A DNA stretch of 64,000 bases from Halobacillus litoralis (GCF_004101865.1 NZ_CP026118.1:4047001-4111000), one strand, 5' to 3'; shown: positions 18,207 to 27,426, counted from the first letter of the stretch. Numbers and translations are program-made. Notes: generated by a model from the letters alone, not told the origin.

Positions 18207-18254
18207 TACTACTCCTCCGTCCATTGATTTATTACCTTTTCTATACGCATCTAT

Positions 18255-18515
18255 ATGGGTAAGGTTTCATTTTCTCCAGGGATTCGTTGTATTATAATGG
18301 GAAAAGATAGCATCGGACTCATTGGCTGGATACTTACCTGGGTACACAAAGTGAAAGTCATTTCTCCTGAATCGCTCGTCGATCAAGTGAGAGAAGAAGT
18401 TCAAGCGATGTACAAGCAAGGGGCGCGAATCAAAAGCATTCATCTCTATCCTTTGCATTTTTATTTCACCCTATTTAACGTTACGGTAAGCCTTAACACA
18501 AGTAGGAGTAAATAA
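18255..18515 (+). pseudogene. C-terminal fragment resembling a WYL-type (YafY/YobV) regulator
   Basis: Residues ~20-55 read IGWILTWVHKVKVISPESLV and then a DQVREEVQAMYKQ helix, which resembles the end of HTH-WYL regulators (typically W.L.FG..V.VL.P..L…). The helix-turn-helix and the WYL core are missing, there is no ribosome binding site, and the C-terminal 25 residues look unrelated. I interpret it as a decayed 3' end; a real short gene is possible. Confidence 0.4.
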
Positions 18516-18573
18516 AAATGAGGTTTGATGTTACAATGAACAATACGACCAAACAATAGCAAGGGATGACAAT

Positions 18574-19770
18574 ATGAGATATACAGCAAAACTAAAAGTA
18601 AAACCAAAATCCGTCAAAGATATAACCAACGGCTACCCGTTGATTTCCAAAGATGCCATCGAGAACGACGAAGAGAAGATCGAAGAAGGCAGTCTTGTAC
18701 AATTAGTCGACAGTAGTAACAACTACATTGCCACAGGGTATTACGGCATTCAGAACAAAGGAATCGGCTGGGTGTTGAGTCGTAAAGAAAAAGAGAAGAT
18801 CGATCAGACGTTTTTTGCGAAAAGAGTTCGTGAAGCCGTCGAGAAACGGGCGAAGTTTTATGCAACGGAAGATACGACTGCATTTCGTGTGTTCAACGGT
18901 GCTGGAGATGGCATCGGTGGATTGACGATTGAATTCTTCGCTGGCTTTTATGTCGTGAACTGGTACAGTGAAGGGATTTATTCGTTCCGTGAAGAGATTT
19001 ACCAGGCATTGAATGACACCGCTGATCCGCGTGGCGTTTATGAGAAGCTGCGCTTTGATAAGAATGGTCAATATGTGGACCAGGATGATTATGTGTCTGG
19101 TGAAAAAGGTGAGTTCCCGCTAATCGTTTCGGAAAATGGGATGAGCTATGCGGTTGATTTAAATGATGGGGCCATGAGCGGTATCTTCCTGGATCAACGG
19201 AATGTCCGAAAAGCTTTACGCGATCGCTATTCTGAAGGAAAAACTGTCTTGAACACTTTTTCTTACACAGGCGCGTTTTCTGTCTCAGCCGCTCTTGGTG
19301 GGGCGACGGAAACGACGAGTGTCGATTTAGCGAAACGCAGCTTACCTAAAACGATCGAACAATTTGCGGTGAACGGCATTGATTACGAATCACAGGATAT
19401 CAAAGTGATGAATGTCTTTGATTACTTCAGGTATGCGGAACGTCATGCATTGAAGTTCGATGTCGTTGTACTCGATCCCCCAAGCTTTGCCCGTACGAAG
19501 AAGAAGACATTCAGTACGTCCAAGGACTATACGAAGCTCGTCAAAAATACGCTGAAGATTACAAGTGATGGCGGGTTGATAGTTGCTTCTACCAATACTG
19601 CCAGCTTTAACATGAAGAAGTTCAAAACATTTATCGATAAAGCCTTTAAAGAGATGAACAAGCGCTACGAGATTGTGGAAGAGCACCAGCTGCCAGAGGA
19701 TTTCACAGTCCCGCACAACTTCCCTGAATTCAACTATTTAAAAGTCGTGTTTATTAAGGTATTGAACTAG
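18574..19770 (+). CDS. rlmI: 23S rRNA (cytosine-5-)-methyltransferase RlmI family
   Basis: A 398-aa class I rRNA large-subunit methyltransferase. An N-terminal PUA domain (residues ~1-75) is followed by the EEHD-like region and a Rossmann catalytic domain with NTFSYTGAFSVSAALGGA (motif I), VDLAKRS and the motif IV VLDPPSFARTKKKTF. It acts on 23S rRNA with S-adenosylmethionine in the cytosol. AAGGGATG precedes the ATG. It is monocistronic, ending at the terminator at 19840. Confidence 0.85.
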   Translation: MRYTAKLKVKPKSVKDITNGYPLISKDAIENDEEKIEEGSLVQLVDSSNNYIATGYYGIQNKGIGWVLSRKEKEKIDQTFFAKRVREAVEKRAKFYATEDTTAFRVFNGAGDGIGGLTIEFFAGFYVVNWYSEGIYSFREEIYQALNDTADPRGVYEKLRFDKNGQYVDQDDYVSGEKGEFPLIVSENGMSYAVDLNDGAMSGIFLDQRNVRKALRDRYSEGKTVLNTFSYTGAFSVSAALGGATETTSVDLAKRSLPKTIEQFAVNGIDYESQDIKVMNVFDYFRYAERHALKFDVVVLDPPSFARTKKKTFSTSKDYTKLVKNTLKITSDGGLIVASTNTASFNMKKFKTFIDKAFKEMNKRYEIVEEHQLPEDFTVPHNFPEFNYLKVVFIKVLN

Positions 19771-19839
19771 AACGATCAGCCGAAGATACCTCTTTTTGAA
19801 AAAATAAAATATATGTTCATATTTGTGATACCAAAAGGG

Positions 19840-19878
19840 CACTTCTTTCGACTGTAGATACGAGAGAAGTGTTTTTTT
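19840..19878 (+). terminator. Rho-independent terminator after rlmI
   Basis: The stem CACTTCTTTCG/CGAGAGAAGTG with a 10-nt loop is followed by TTTTTTTA. Confidence 0.75.
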
Positions 19879-19971
19879 ATTATATTTAGAAAATAGGAAC
19901 CCTTATGAACTATATTAAAGCGATCAACCCCTTCTATGACCAGCAAGAATTAAATCCTTAGTGAAAGTGCC

Positions 19972-20020
19972 CGCCTTCACTCCATTACTACTTTATCATA
20001 GTGGTGCGGAAGGCGTTTTT
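19972..20020 (+). terminator. Hairpin with T run just upstream of the WYL gene
   Basis: CGCCTTC (19972-19978) pairs with GAAGGCG (20009-20015), with inner pairing CACTCCATTACTA / TAGTGGTG, and is followed by TTTTT. It lies 18 bases before the 75-aa WYL ORF, so it may attenuate that gene or be the relic end of a vanished upstream gene. Confidence 0.5.
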
Positions 20021-20038
20021 ATCAGAATCCAATATTAA

Positions 20039-20266
20039 ATGAATGGAGTATTAAGAAGGGCTCTAGAGGAGAAGCAGAAACTGGAGCTCATCTACATGGA
20101 TGACAAAGGGAAAATATCACAGAGGGGCAACCGAATCGTGTCGATCAAAGAGGAAACTGTCATCGCTTATTGTTATACACGTGAGACTGTCCGGTCATTT
20201 AAGGTTGCCAATATCTTGTCTGTAACCCCTTATAGGGAGAGGCGGAGGTATAAAAAGATACCTTGA
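20039..20266 (+). CDS. Stand-alone WYL-domain protein, 75 aa
   Basis: MNGVLRRALEEKQKLELIYM through FKVANILSVTPY is a compact WYL-like SH3-type fold (KLELIYMDDKG… and VIAYCYTRETVRSFKV), as in small Bacillaceae WYL proteins. WYL domains sense ligands or nucleic acids and often regulate stress or defence genes; this one carries no DNA-binding domain. No good ribosome binding site is visible, and a terminator-like hairpin lies directly upstream. Confidence 0.6.
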   Translation: MNGVLRRALEEKQKLELIYMDDKGKISQRGNRIVSIKEETVIAYCYTRETVRSFKVANILSVTPYRERRRYKKIP

Positions 20267-20633
20267 AATCAAGTTACCGAAATAAAATGCGTTTTTTCTA
20301 TGTAAGGTTGCTCTGAAGAGACCATAAGTGGAACATGATAAGAGGTGAGAACCAGCTAATTATTGCATCAATGAAAATCGAGGTGGCGAGTGGCATTCAT
20401 TATTGATTGCCATTTCATACATTTTTCGCTTGCTAAATACAGCAGGTACTCCATATGAAAAGGGGGCTTATTTTTTATGCTTAAGCATATACATACCCTA
20501 GCCCTTTTTAGGTAAGAAGGGAGGGCATAATTATCAAATACTTGAAATTTATTAAAACAGAGAGGTGGGGCAGCGGTATAGGTAACAAAAAAAGCACAAC
20601 CTTGATATAAGGGGGGCCATGTATTAAATGCTT
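20267..20633. other. AT-rich intergenic stretch
   Basis: A region of 367 bases in which base composition shifts to the AT-rich island that follows. No convincing ORF on either strand; possible left boundary of the island. Confidence 0.4.
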
Positions 20634-20894
20634 TTAAATATGAACATATTGACTTATAAATGCAGTGACAACTAATAAAATAGGTATTAAAAAAAATAAG
20701 AAGTGCGACCATTTAAATCTCATATTCATAAAAAAGATACGGGTTAACAACAGTAAGAAACATATACAGAACAATATGGTACCGTTTGTGGCTAATAACA
20801 TAAATACCTTCGCAGAAAAGTCTAGATTTTTGATTAGTGGAATAATACTAGAATTTCCTATAATTAAAGTGAATATTGCAATGAAAATCCCCAT
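20634..20894 (-). CDS. Small three-helix membrane protein (cassette gene 4)
   Basis: 86 residues with three hydrophobic stretches (about 1-21, 27-57 and 64-83) and short basic links. Start support is modest (AGGTG upstream). It follows the 169-aa gene by 29 nt on the same strand, so it is likely the last gene of the four-gene cassette. Family not recognised. Confidence 0.5.
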   Translation of the reverse strand: MGIFIAIFTLIIGNSSIIPLIKNLDFSAKVFMLLATNGTILFCICFLLLLTRIFFMNMRFKWSHFLFFLIPILLVVTAFISQYVHI

Positions 20895-20923
20895 AGCACC
20901 TAGATATTGATTGGTTATATTGT

Positions 20924-21433
20924 CTAATTTTTTTCAAAACTTTCTATCCTTTTTACAACTCTTTGATTTTCTTCTAGCTTCTCATTTATTTCTTTATATT
21001 TTTCATTTAAATTTTCTTGGATGAGAAAGTTGTAAACATCTTCTCCTGGAACAGTTCTCTCATTTCCTTTTGTCAGGCGTACAATACCATTAGATTTCCA
21101 TTCCTCTTCTAACTTATAACTTCTTTCAAAACGTACTTTTGTTCCTTCTGTGCCAGATATATTATCTAAAATTGTAATTGATGCTGGAACAAACGTGATT
21201 AATCCTTTGTAGAATAGCCCCTTCATAACCTGATTAAATTCTTCATAACTAATTTCATCAGAAAAATATTTATCATAAATATCTTTTCTTATTTTCATTT
21301 TAAAAAAAGGGTCATGAAAAGTCGGAACGTTAACATTGTCCCCAATTTTTAAGATTATCTTTTTTTCAATTTCCGTTAACTCCTGAACATCAAACAACCC
21401 CATCAATCCCTTATAAGTTTTTCTAAATAACAT
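20924..21433 (-). CDS. Hypothetical soluble protein, 169 aa (cassette gene 3)
   Basis: A soluble protein with a likely winged-helix-like middle (residues ~45-90, KDIYDKYFSDEISYEEFNQV and MKGLFYKGLITFVPASITIL) and a C-terminal coiled coil (~140-169, LNEKYKEINEKLEENQRVVK). It starts 6 nt after the membrane-protein gene. An internal ATG 30 bases further in, preceded by AAGGG, is an alternative start. Family not recognised; a regulator or sensor role is only a guess. Confidence 0.55.
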   Translation of the reverse strand: MLFRKTYKGLMGLFDVQELTEIEKKIILKIGDNVNVPTFHDPFFKMKIRKDIYDKYFSDEISYEEFNQVMKGLFYKGLITFVPASITILDNISGTEGTKVRFERSYKLEEEWKSNGIVRLTKGNERTVPGEDVYNFLIQENLNEKYKEINEKLEENQRVVKRIESFEKN

Positions 21434-21439
21434 TCTATA

Positions 21440-22168
21440 TTAGGAGTAGTAATCATTTAAGTATTTTTTAACTTCCTTTTTATTAGGAGAATTACTTTGT
21501 TCAGCAAATTCAAGCAACTGCTTTATGAATTCCTCTTTAGATATTCTATCTTTCATTATAGAATTCAAAATAAAGTCTATTCTAATTTCATTTGCCTCAT
21601 AATGTACGATATTTTCATACTCGTTAATGTTGCTATAATTGTCAGTAATGAAAAACAATCTTATAATGTTACTGATTAAACTAATCGCATAAAAAATAAT
21701 AAACGTGAAGAAGTATAGGAAAAAGGACAAAAGAATATAAAACACAATTTCAGGAACCAACTCAAAGGTAGTATATAAAGAGAAGTGAAGCAAAAGGAAT
21801 ATCATTATTCCAATACCAATATTGAATGCTAAAAATTCAAAGCTAATGAATATCGTTTGAATAGAAGCATTCGGATTGATTTTTTTAATGGTAGCCAATA
21901 CTTCTTTGTTCAGTGCACTAAAAATTATTGCTACGCCTGCTATGATAATACCTAACAAAGCAATTAAAGCTTGGATTATATTAAGGGTTATATCTTGTAA
22001 AACTTTAACGTAAGTATCAAAAGACCCATACATATCAAATTGGTAAAAAGCAAAAACAATAAGAATTGATATGATAAGGGAAGCTTTACATTCAAATGAA
22101 CGTATATTTATATAATCTTTCCACTTATTGTTTGTAGAAAATCTATCAAGAATTCTAGTTTTCATCAT
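21440..22168 (-). CDS. Four-helix membrane protein, 242 aa (cassette gene 2)
   Basis: Four predicted membrane helices (about residues 29-46, 62-88, 104-131 and 137-170) are followed by a ~70-residue cytoplasmic C-terminal domain (EYENIVHYEANEIRIDFILN…). TAGGAGG precedes the two tandem ATGs. Its place directly behind the 313-aa gene, with a gap of 6 nt, suggests a sensor/membrane-effector pair, as in phage lambda RexA (soluble) and RexB (four helices). No family assigned. Confidence 0.6.
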   Translation of the reverse strand: MMKTRILDRFSTNNKWKDYINIRSFECKASLIISILIVFAFYQFDMYGSFDTYVKVLQDITLNIIQALIALLGIIIAGVAIIFSALNKEVLATIKKINPNASIQTIFISFEFLAFNIGIGIMIFLLLHFSLYTTFELVPEIVFYILLSFFLYFFTFIIFYAISLISNIIRLFFITDNYSNINEYENIVHYEANEIRIDFILNSIMKDRISKEEFIKQLLEFAEQSNSPNKKEVKKYLNDYYS

Positions 22169-22174
22169 GTCCTC

Positions 22175-23116
22175 CTACAATATGTTGCTAACAAGTGCAT
22201 TTATTTTGCTTCGACATTCTTTAGCAAAATCAAGTAAGCCTGAAGGTTTTTCTATTTTATCTTTAACAGGTTTACTATCGTTGGTTGTATAAAACCTTCC
22301 GCTTTTGTTTGTTGCTTCTACATTTACATAACCTTTTAGTGTGGCTTCATCACTAGATAATTTTGAGTGGATTTTGTCTAATTGTTCAATCTCATTGTCA
22401 ATCATACTTGAATCTACGTTTAAGCCTTCAGGTGCCCTTGAGGTAAACAATATACTTCTTTGTGTTACATTACCATCTTTATAACTATCTAAATATTCTT
22501 CACCATTGCTTTGTATGCTATCAAGCAGTTCGTCATCTGGATTGGGAGGCATTATTTCTATTCTTAAGGTTTCTAGTTCACCTATTGATTTCAACTGTTT
22601 TTTTATTTCGTTTACATTTAGACCTTCTCTTAATAATGATACTTCAAAGTAATATCTTTCATTCTTTGTAGACATACATTTATTAAGCAATTTTTTAAAT
22701 ACATCATTAAATTTAACGTAACCAAACCTGCTAGTTGTATTAAAGGTTATTATTTCTTTATATAAGTCATAGTAAAATTCAATTCCTTCCGTATGTTCGG
22801 CGGGAATCTTTTTGATTTCTCCAGTCTCTCCATTTTCTTCACCTATAAAAATTGTCATTGTTTTAAAGACCTTGCCTGTTATTGTGAAATCTAGTTCATC
22901 TTTATACTTCTCAATAGACTTAAATTTATAAATTTCCTTATGAGTGTATGGATTTCCCTCGTCATCCATTTGTATTGCTTCACTCACGTATTCCACATCA
23001 TCTTTAATTTTTACATATAGTTCTTTTATAACCCGTTCAAACTCTTTTTTATCCTCATACACACGTAAAATATGGGAGTTAATATTCACTTTTGAAAAAT
23101 ATAATGTTTTACTCAC
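22175..23116 (-). CDS. Hypothetical 313-aa protein, possible RexA-like sensor (cassette gene 1)
   Basis: From GTG 23116 (GGAAGGG 8 nt upstream): MSKTLYFSKVNINSHILRVY. A beta-rich N-terminal domain (1-150) has EIITFNTTSRFGYVKFNDVF, then SLLREGLNVNEIKKQLKSIG and ETLRIEIMPPNPDDE, which resembles by eye the order strand-FG-T..-helix, then helix-strand-P.F, in phage lambda RexA. This is an analogy, not a demonstrated homology. An upstream in-frame start (23143) lacks a ribosome binding site. First gene of the cassette. Confidence 0.55.
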   Translation of the reverse strand: MSKTLYFSKVNINSHILRVYEDKKEFERVIKELYVKIKDDVEYVSEAIQMDDEGNPYTHKEIYKFKSIEKYKDELDFTITGKVFKTMTIFIGEENGETGEIKKIPAEHTEGIEFYYDLYKEIITFNTTSRFGYVKFNDVFKKLLNKCMSTKNERYYFEVSLLREGLNVNEIKKQLKSIGELETLRIEIMPPNPDDELLDSIQSNGEEYLDSYKDGNVTQRSILFTSRAPEGLNVDSSMIDNEIEQLDKIHSKLSSDEATLKGYVNVEATNKSGRFYTTNDSKPVKDKIEKPSGLLDFAKECRSKINALVSNIL

Positions 23117-23612
23117 AAAAATCACCCTTCCAGATAAAACCATATTGCTTCCATTCAGTTTTCTTACTTAATGAAATTCTACTGTACTATTTTAACATAT
23201 AAATCCAATGAAACTATTAATTGTTATATTGATGGTAAAAAGTCTTAGTTAGGGTTTCTTAATGGTGATTCCAAAAAGATGTAAAAAGTTTATTGGTTCC
23301 GTTACTGGAATTACTCTTTTTTTATGTCTTTAAAATAGTTGAAGTTTCTCCTTTTTAAAATGTTTAAGATATACATTCACCATGTTAGAGTTTGGGTACA
23401 ACGTTGATAAAAAGGTGACCGTGTAAGATGCACATGGGGTTCCGATAAAGGCAAAGAATTTAAAATTGTTAAGGTTCTGAAAGATACCTATTCATGTAAG
23501 ACAGAAGGAACTGAAAGACATTATGAATACAGTAATAGAACCTAGAGTTGATGGAACGGGGCTAATAAAACCTTTCTGCCCCTTTGCTATATCTGAAAAG
23601 GAAGTGGTAGAG
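23117..23612. other. Island intergenic region with a coding-like fragment
   Basis: About 500 bases. A frame ending with a stop near 23544 reads KGDRVRCTWGSDKGKEFKIV then KVLKDTYSCKTEGTERHYEY, which looks protein-coding but has no start and is preceded by TAA. It is probably the 3' remnant of a gene lost when the recombinase-containing segment inserted. Otherwise AT-rich with nothing recognisable. Confidence 0.35.
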
Positions 23613-23875
23613 ATGAATGAGGGCCTAAGAATTGCAGGTTATAGCCGTGTTTCAACCCAAAAGCAGGTTGAAGGGTTTCCCTTGATGAACAAAAGAAAGC
23701 CATACAAAAGTGGTTTGAACTTCATGAACTGGAACTAATAAATATATATGTTGATGAAGGGATATGCGGTAGTAAGTACCATGAAAGAAAAGCTATGCTT
23801 CAAATGGTTGAAGAATCGGATTCATTCGACTATATTGCCGTTTATTCAGTGGGTGGAATAAACGGCAGTGGTTAA
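23613..23875 (+). pseudogene. Large serine recombinase, N-terminal fragment with frameshift
   Basis: MNEGLRIAGYSRVSTQKQVE is the resolvase-type catalytic start (catalytic Ser in YSRVST). After …KQVEG the frame shifts by one in a TTTCCC run and continues SLDEQKKAIQKWFELHELEL and YVDEGICGSKYHERKAMLQM up to FDYIAVYSV, then ends. The C-terminal DNA-binding part is absent. It is the remnant of the integrase of a vanished mobile element in this island. AAGGAAGTGG precedes the ATG. Confidence 0.7.
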
Positions 23876-24269
23876 AGCTTGTGTCAGCATTCGTTCAAGA
23901 GACTGTTTCACGATGTATGAATCGGAAAATTCCCCAAAAAAAACGTAGCACCCTATGCTTATTCCTCCTTGGGAAACATTGCACACAAACATGACTTAAA
24001 AAAAGGGAGGGTGAAGCAGAAGTTTGAGGGATAGTATTACGATTGGCAGAAGGAAGGCTAATATTTGCAATAGTAATTGTGGTCATATCTTTTTCAATTG
24101 GTTTCTAAAATTTGATAAATCTAATTAGAAGATGAATTGTTTTTAAAGAAGCACATTGAAAAGGCTAGCGCGTCAAAAAATATATTATTTAATTAAAAAG
24201 CAACGAACGAAATCAAGATCGATGCTCCAAGCTAATTCGTAATTGCACTCCATAATACTACTCAGGCTA
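23876..24269. other. Non-coding remnant between recombinase and Mrr pseudogenes
   Basis: About 390 AT-rich bases. A short hydrophobic frame (GRLIFAIVIVVISFSIGF, ending near 24108) could be the end of a small membrane protein but has no credible start. Otherwise no feature supported. Confidence 0.3.
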
Positions 24270-24759
24270 TAAACAATTCATTGAGAAAAGCAGAAATAAA
24301 GTTTCGAATAAAATAGCTAAACTCAATCATGTCAATGAACCCAAGTATTTAGACTATCTTTTAAAATTGCGTGATTTATCCTCTGAAGATTTTTAAGAGA
24401 GAAATGTTAAGTCTTTTATTTCACCTTGGATATGGACAAACTAAAGAAAACGTAAAGAGTAATGTTAGGAAAACAAATGACTGGGGACTGGATGGCTATA
24501 TTGAATTAGATCCCTTAGGGTTAGACAAATTATACATTCAGGCTAGGCGGTGGAATCAAAACAGTGTAGCGTTGAATACATCCAACGATTTTCAGGTTCA
24601 ATTGATTCCAAAGGTGGCAACAAAGGAATCTTTATTACCACTTCTTCATTTACTAGAGATGCTAAGGATTGTTGTAAAGAAATTAAGAACAATTCATTGC
24701 TGTTACTTGATGGATTCGATTTAGTGAAGCTTATGTTATGTAAGAACTTCGAGATATAA
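24270..24759 (+). pseudogene. Mrr-type restriction endonuclease remnant with two frameshifts
   Basis: Three frames together give one Mrr-like protein: KYLDYLLKLRDLSSEDF, then EMLSLLFHLGYGQTK…DWGLDGYIELDPLGLDKLYI, then VEYIQRFSGSIDSKGGNKGI and FITTSSFTRDAKDCC. Mrr enzymes are type IV nucleases cutting modified DNA. Here the catalytic D-x(n)-QAK reads IQAR (Lys to Arg), and frameshifts fall at TTTTT near 24395 and near 24565. The gene is dead. It lies beside other defence genes. Confidence 0.7.
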
Positions 24760-24953
24760 TGGGAAAAAGCACTAGCTGTTAAGGCTATTGCTTTTTATGT
24801 ATAAAGACTTAAATCGATAAAACATAATATTTTGAATCGTTTTCCAACGGTAACCACTCGATCTTTAAGTTCCTTCAATTATGTGTGATTCTTTTTTTCT
24901 TCCAGTGGGTTTATTTACTTCGCCATGAATTTTAAACGAATATTAGAGTAAAA

Positions 24954-24996
24954 ACCTATGCCTCAGAAGTCTGTCAAATCTTCTTTCGGCATAGGT
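24954..24996. terminator. Hairpin terminator downstream of the GmrSD-like gene
   Basis: ACCTATGCC (24954-24962) pairs with GGCATAGGT (24988-24996), with further AGAAG/CTTCT pairing inside. It is preceded by AAAA and followed by a pyrimidine-rich tail, so it could serve both strands. Confidence 0.5.
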
Positions 24997-25128
24997 CTTC
25001 TTGTGAGATTATTATCTAGTTGAGCAGAACCTTCTCCTTAGGTGAGAAACGCTTATATTAGCAAACTTTATAAATCACATAATTATTTATACAGATGCCG
25101 GGAAGTAAATTAGGTACTGGTATGCTTT

Positions 25129-26925
25129 CTACAACTTCTCATAGAACCTACGAATTTTTTCCATCATCATCCGTCTTCTCTCTACTAGAAACTCATCAAA
25201 ATTATTGGCAGTCATCGCAAATACTGATTCAGGAACACAATTCATCTTCATATTTTCTTTTAGTAATGTTTCATCATTAATTTCTCCAATTACAAACTGA
25301 TTATTTGAAATTTGTTTTCTAACTATATCCATGTACTTTCCAGGTGCCTGGTCCTTGATAGATAAATTAACCGCCTGTTCAGTGTAGACATAGTTCGCGA
25401 TTTGATTATAATGACGACGGTTATTATAGCCATTATTTTGCAAATATTTTTTAGGGAAAACATGATGGACATCACCACGTTCTTCAATTAATTGTTGGAC
25501 TCGTATTGACTTTGATAAAAATGCATAATCGTTGTCATAAATCTGTGCCATGAGATAAAGATTGAAATAAGGACTGCTTGCAACAGATGTTTCCAGGTTG
25601 TCCATGAAAGTGTTTTCCCAATAAGCATCTGACAATTCCCCGTTCTCAATAGAGGTGATATAATCATTCGGGTTATCAGCATTGGCGAACCGTTTAATAT
25701 CAAAGTCAAACATTGATTCAGGTGAACTTGAATATCTCTCTGTCAATATTGAAATAACGAGCCACTTTCGTACAGAATGATTTATATCAGAGGAATTAAA
25801 GCCACGTTCTCTTAAGAGTAAGAATAAAGCATAGGCAAAGTTAAGGCTGTTCTGAGATCTGATCAATTTGGAATCTATAATTCCGGTAGACTTTAAAATC
25901 ATGATAAATCGTTTAAAGTTTGTTTCATCCACAAATTTGATGACCCCATCACTCAAATCCCTAAAAGAATTTTCAATGATGTCTTCTTTGTATTCTCTTG
26001 TTTCAAAATCACGACCAGACAGCAAACTTACTAAGTTTGACAACCGTCCACGCAAAAATTTAAACGTAAATGCCACCCGTAATACATCAGAATAACTCGG
26101 TTCGTAAATGTTTGTATTATAATCTTTAACCCACTTAATTTTATGGAAAGGATCAGAGCCAGCAAATTCACTGTCATTTTTTTTAATATCATCATAAATA
26201 GCCGGACTTTTGATTAAATGTGAAAAATAATCGACGGTTTTACGAATGATTGGACCTTTATAAACATCATTAACAGAGATTTTTGACATGGCAAAATCAG
26301 CTTGACTTAAACTCACACCAGCTGAATTTATTCTGATGAATATTTCTGTTACGGTTTCGATATCAAGAGTATGATTTAATTCAATGATCCCGAGAGTGCT
26401 GTGTTTAATATTTATTAACCGTTGAAGTATTGCATTTAGTTTATCTGGATTCATTTCAGGATTTTCCTGACAATATGTATTGATGAAATTAAACTGACTG
26501 AAGGTGTTATTAAATACCTTGGAAATATCAGGTATCCACTTCTTATCTTTTAATATTGCATTATTTTGCACCTCGAATTTTTCTTCAAAAGGATGAAATG
26601 CTATTTTAATACGTCTGTTTTGAAACTTCTTATTGAGAACTTCCTTACCAGAAATAGCTGCCATAAGTGCTGTTACACGTTGTTGGCCATCAATTAGAAT
26701 TCTTTTGCCATGTGATATACTACCGTCCTTTAATCTGGCATCTGGGTTTTGCCATGTGATGATATAACCTATGGGATAATCTTTATACAGCGAGTCTAAT
26801 AAATCACGAACTTTTGATGATTTCCATACAAACGGCCTTTGGATTTCAGGTATCGCAACGATATCTTCTTCTATCCATCCTAGTAAAGCATTGACCGTAC
26901 TATTATTGACATTGTAGTTGGACAT
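25129..26925 (-). CDS. GmrSD-like DUF262/HNH type IV restriction protein
   Basis: A 598-aa protein. The N-terminal DUF262 domain shows IPEIQRPFVW (~26-34) and ILIDGQQRVTAL (~76-87), the ParB-like NTPase signature. The C-terminal DUF1524-type HNH region has GDVHHVFPKKYL (~490), NQIANYV and QAVNLS. Fused GmrS+GmrD proteins cleave modified (glucosylated or hydroxymethylated) phage DNA. The start ATG 26925 was chosen because GGAG lies 6 nt upstream; the ATG at 26943 has none. Appears intact, the only complete restriction-like gene of the island. Confidence 0.8.
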   Translation of the reverse strand: MSNYNVNNSTVNALLGWIEEDIVAIPEIQRPFVWKSSKVRDLLDSLYKDYPIGYIITWQNPDARLKDGSISHGKRILIDGQQRVTALMAAISGKEVLNKKFQNRRIKIAFHPFEEKFEVQNNAILKDKKWIPDISKVFNNTFSQFNFINTYCQENPEMNPDKLNAILQRLINIKHSTLGIIELNHTLDIETVTEIFIRINSAGVSLSQADFAMSKISVNDVYKGPIIRKTVDYFSHLIKSPAIYDDIKKNDSEFAGSDPFHKIKWVKDYNTNIYEPSYSDVLRVAFTFKFLRGRLSNLVSLLSGRDFETREYKEDIIENSFRDLSDGVIKFVDETNFKRFIMILKSTGIIDSKLIRSQNSLNFAYALFLLLRERGFNSSDINHSVRKWLVISILTERYSSSPESMFDFDIKRFANADNPNDYITSIENGELSDAYWENTFMDNLETSVASSPYFNLYLMAQIYDNDYAFLSKSIRVQQLIEERGDVHHVFPKKYLQNNGYNNRRHYNQIANYVYTEQAVNLSIKDQAPGKYMDIVRKQISNNQFVIGEINDETLLKENMKMNCVPESVFAMTANNFDEFLVERRRMMMEKIRRFYEKL

Positions 26926-27102
26926 AATATGCTCCTTTTTCATTTCTCTTTATCACTATAATACCAAAAATCATAGATATACAGAAGGAACCTCTTGGTC
27001 ATAAACCAAAGTGGGATAGAAAGGTTGGCGGCTTATATAGTCTCCTTTCCATGATAATCTATCATTGGTAAAATATACTTATCAAATGAAGGGGGCTCTA
27101 AT

Positions 27103-27426
27103 ATACCTACATATAATAAATTAGTACGTGATCTTATCCCACAAATTATTGAAAAGCAAGGGAAAGCCCTAGAAACTCAAATACTTTCAGATGAAGAATA
27201 CAATAAAAAGCTGAGAACAAAACTTCAGGAAGAAGTGAACGAGTATCTGGAAGCAGAAAGTGATGAAGATGCCGTAGAGGAGTTAGCAGATGTCCTTGAG
27301 TTAATGAAGGCTCTTGCGAGGCAGCACGGTTCTTCTATAGAAGCAGTGGAAAAAGTACGTAAGGAAAAAGTGGAGAAAAGGGGAGCATTCGACGAGAAGG
27401 TGTTTTTACTACATGTCGAAGATTAA
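27103..27426 (+). CDS. MazG/HisE-like NTP pyrophosphohydrolase, apparent ATA start
   Basis: The frame gives PTYNKLVRDLIPQIIEKQGK, LQEEVNEYLEAESDEDAVEE and LADVLELMKALA, a complete ~107-aa all-alpha NTP pyrophosphohydrolase: the EE..E...E..D of the catalytic site is present as EEVNEYLEAESDEDAVEELADVLE. The codon where ATG is expected is ATA 27103, 7 nt after AAGGGGG. TAA at 27055 precludes an upstream start, and the first canonical downstream start (GTG 27235) would delete NKLVRDLIP. Such enzymes are common next to defence genes. Followed 39 nt later by an HNH gene. Confidence 0.65.
   Translation: MPTYNKLVRDLIPQIIEKQGKALETQILSDEEYNKKLRTKLQEEVNEYLEAESDEDAVEELADVLELMKALARQHGSSIEAVEKVRKEKVEKRGAFDEKVFLLHVED

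Noticed and set aside
20368..20712. 114-codon minus-strand ORF
   Set aside because: Overlaps the end of cassette gene 4, with cysteine-rich low-quality composition and no start signal.
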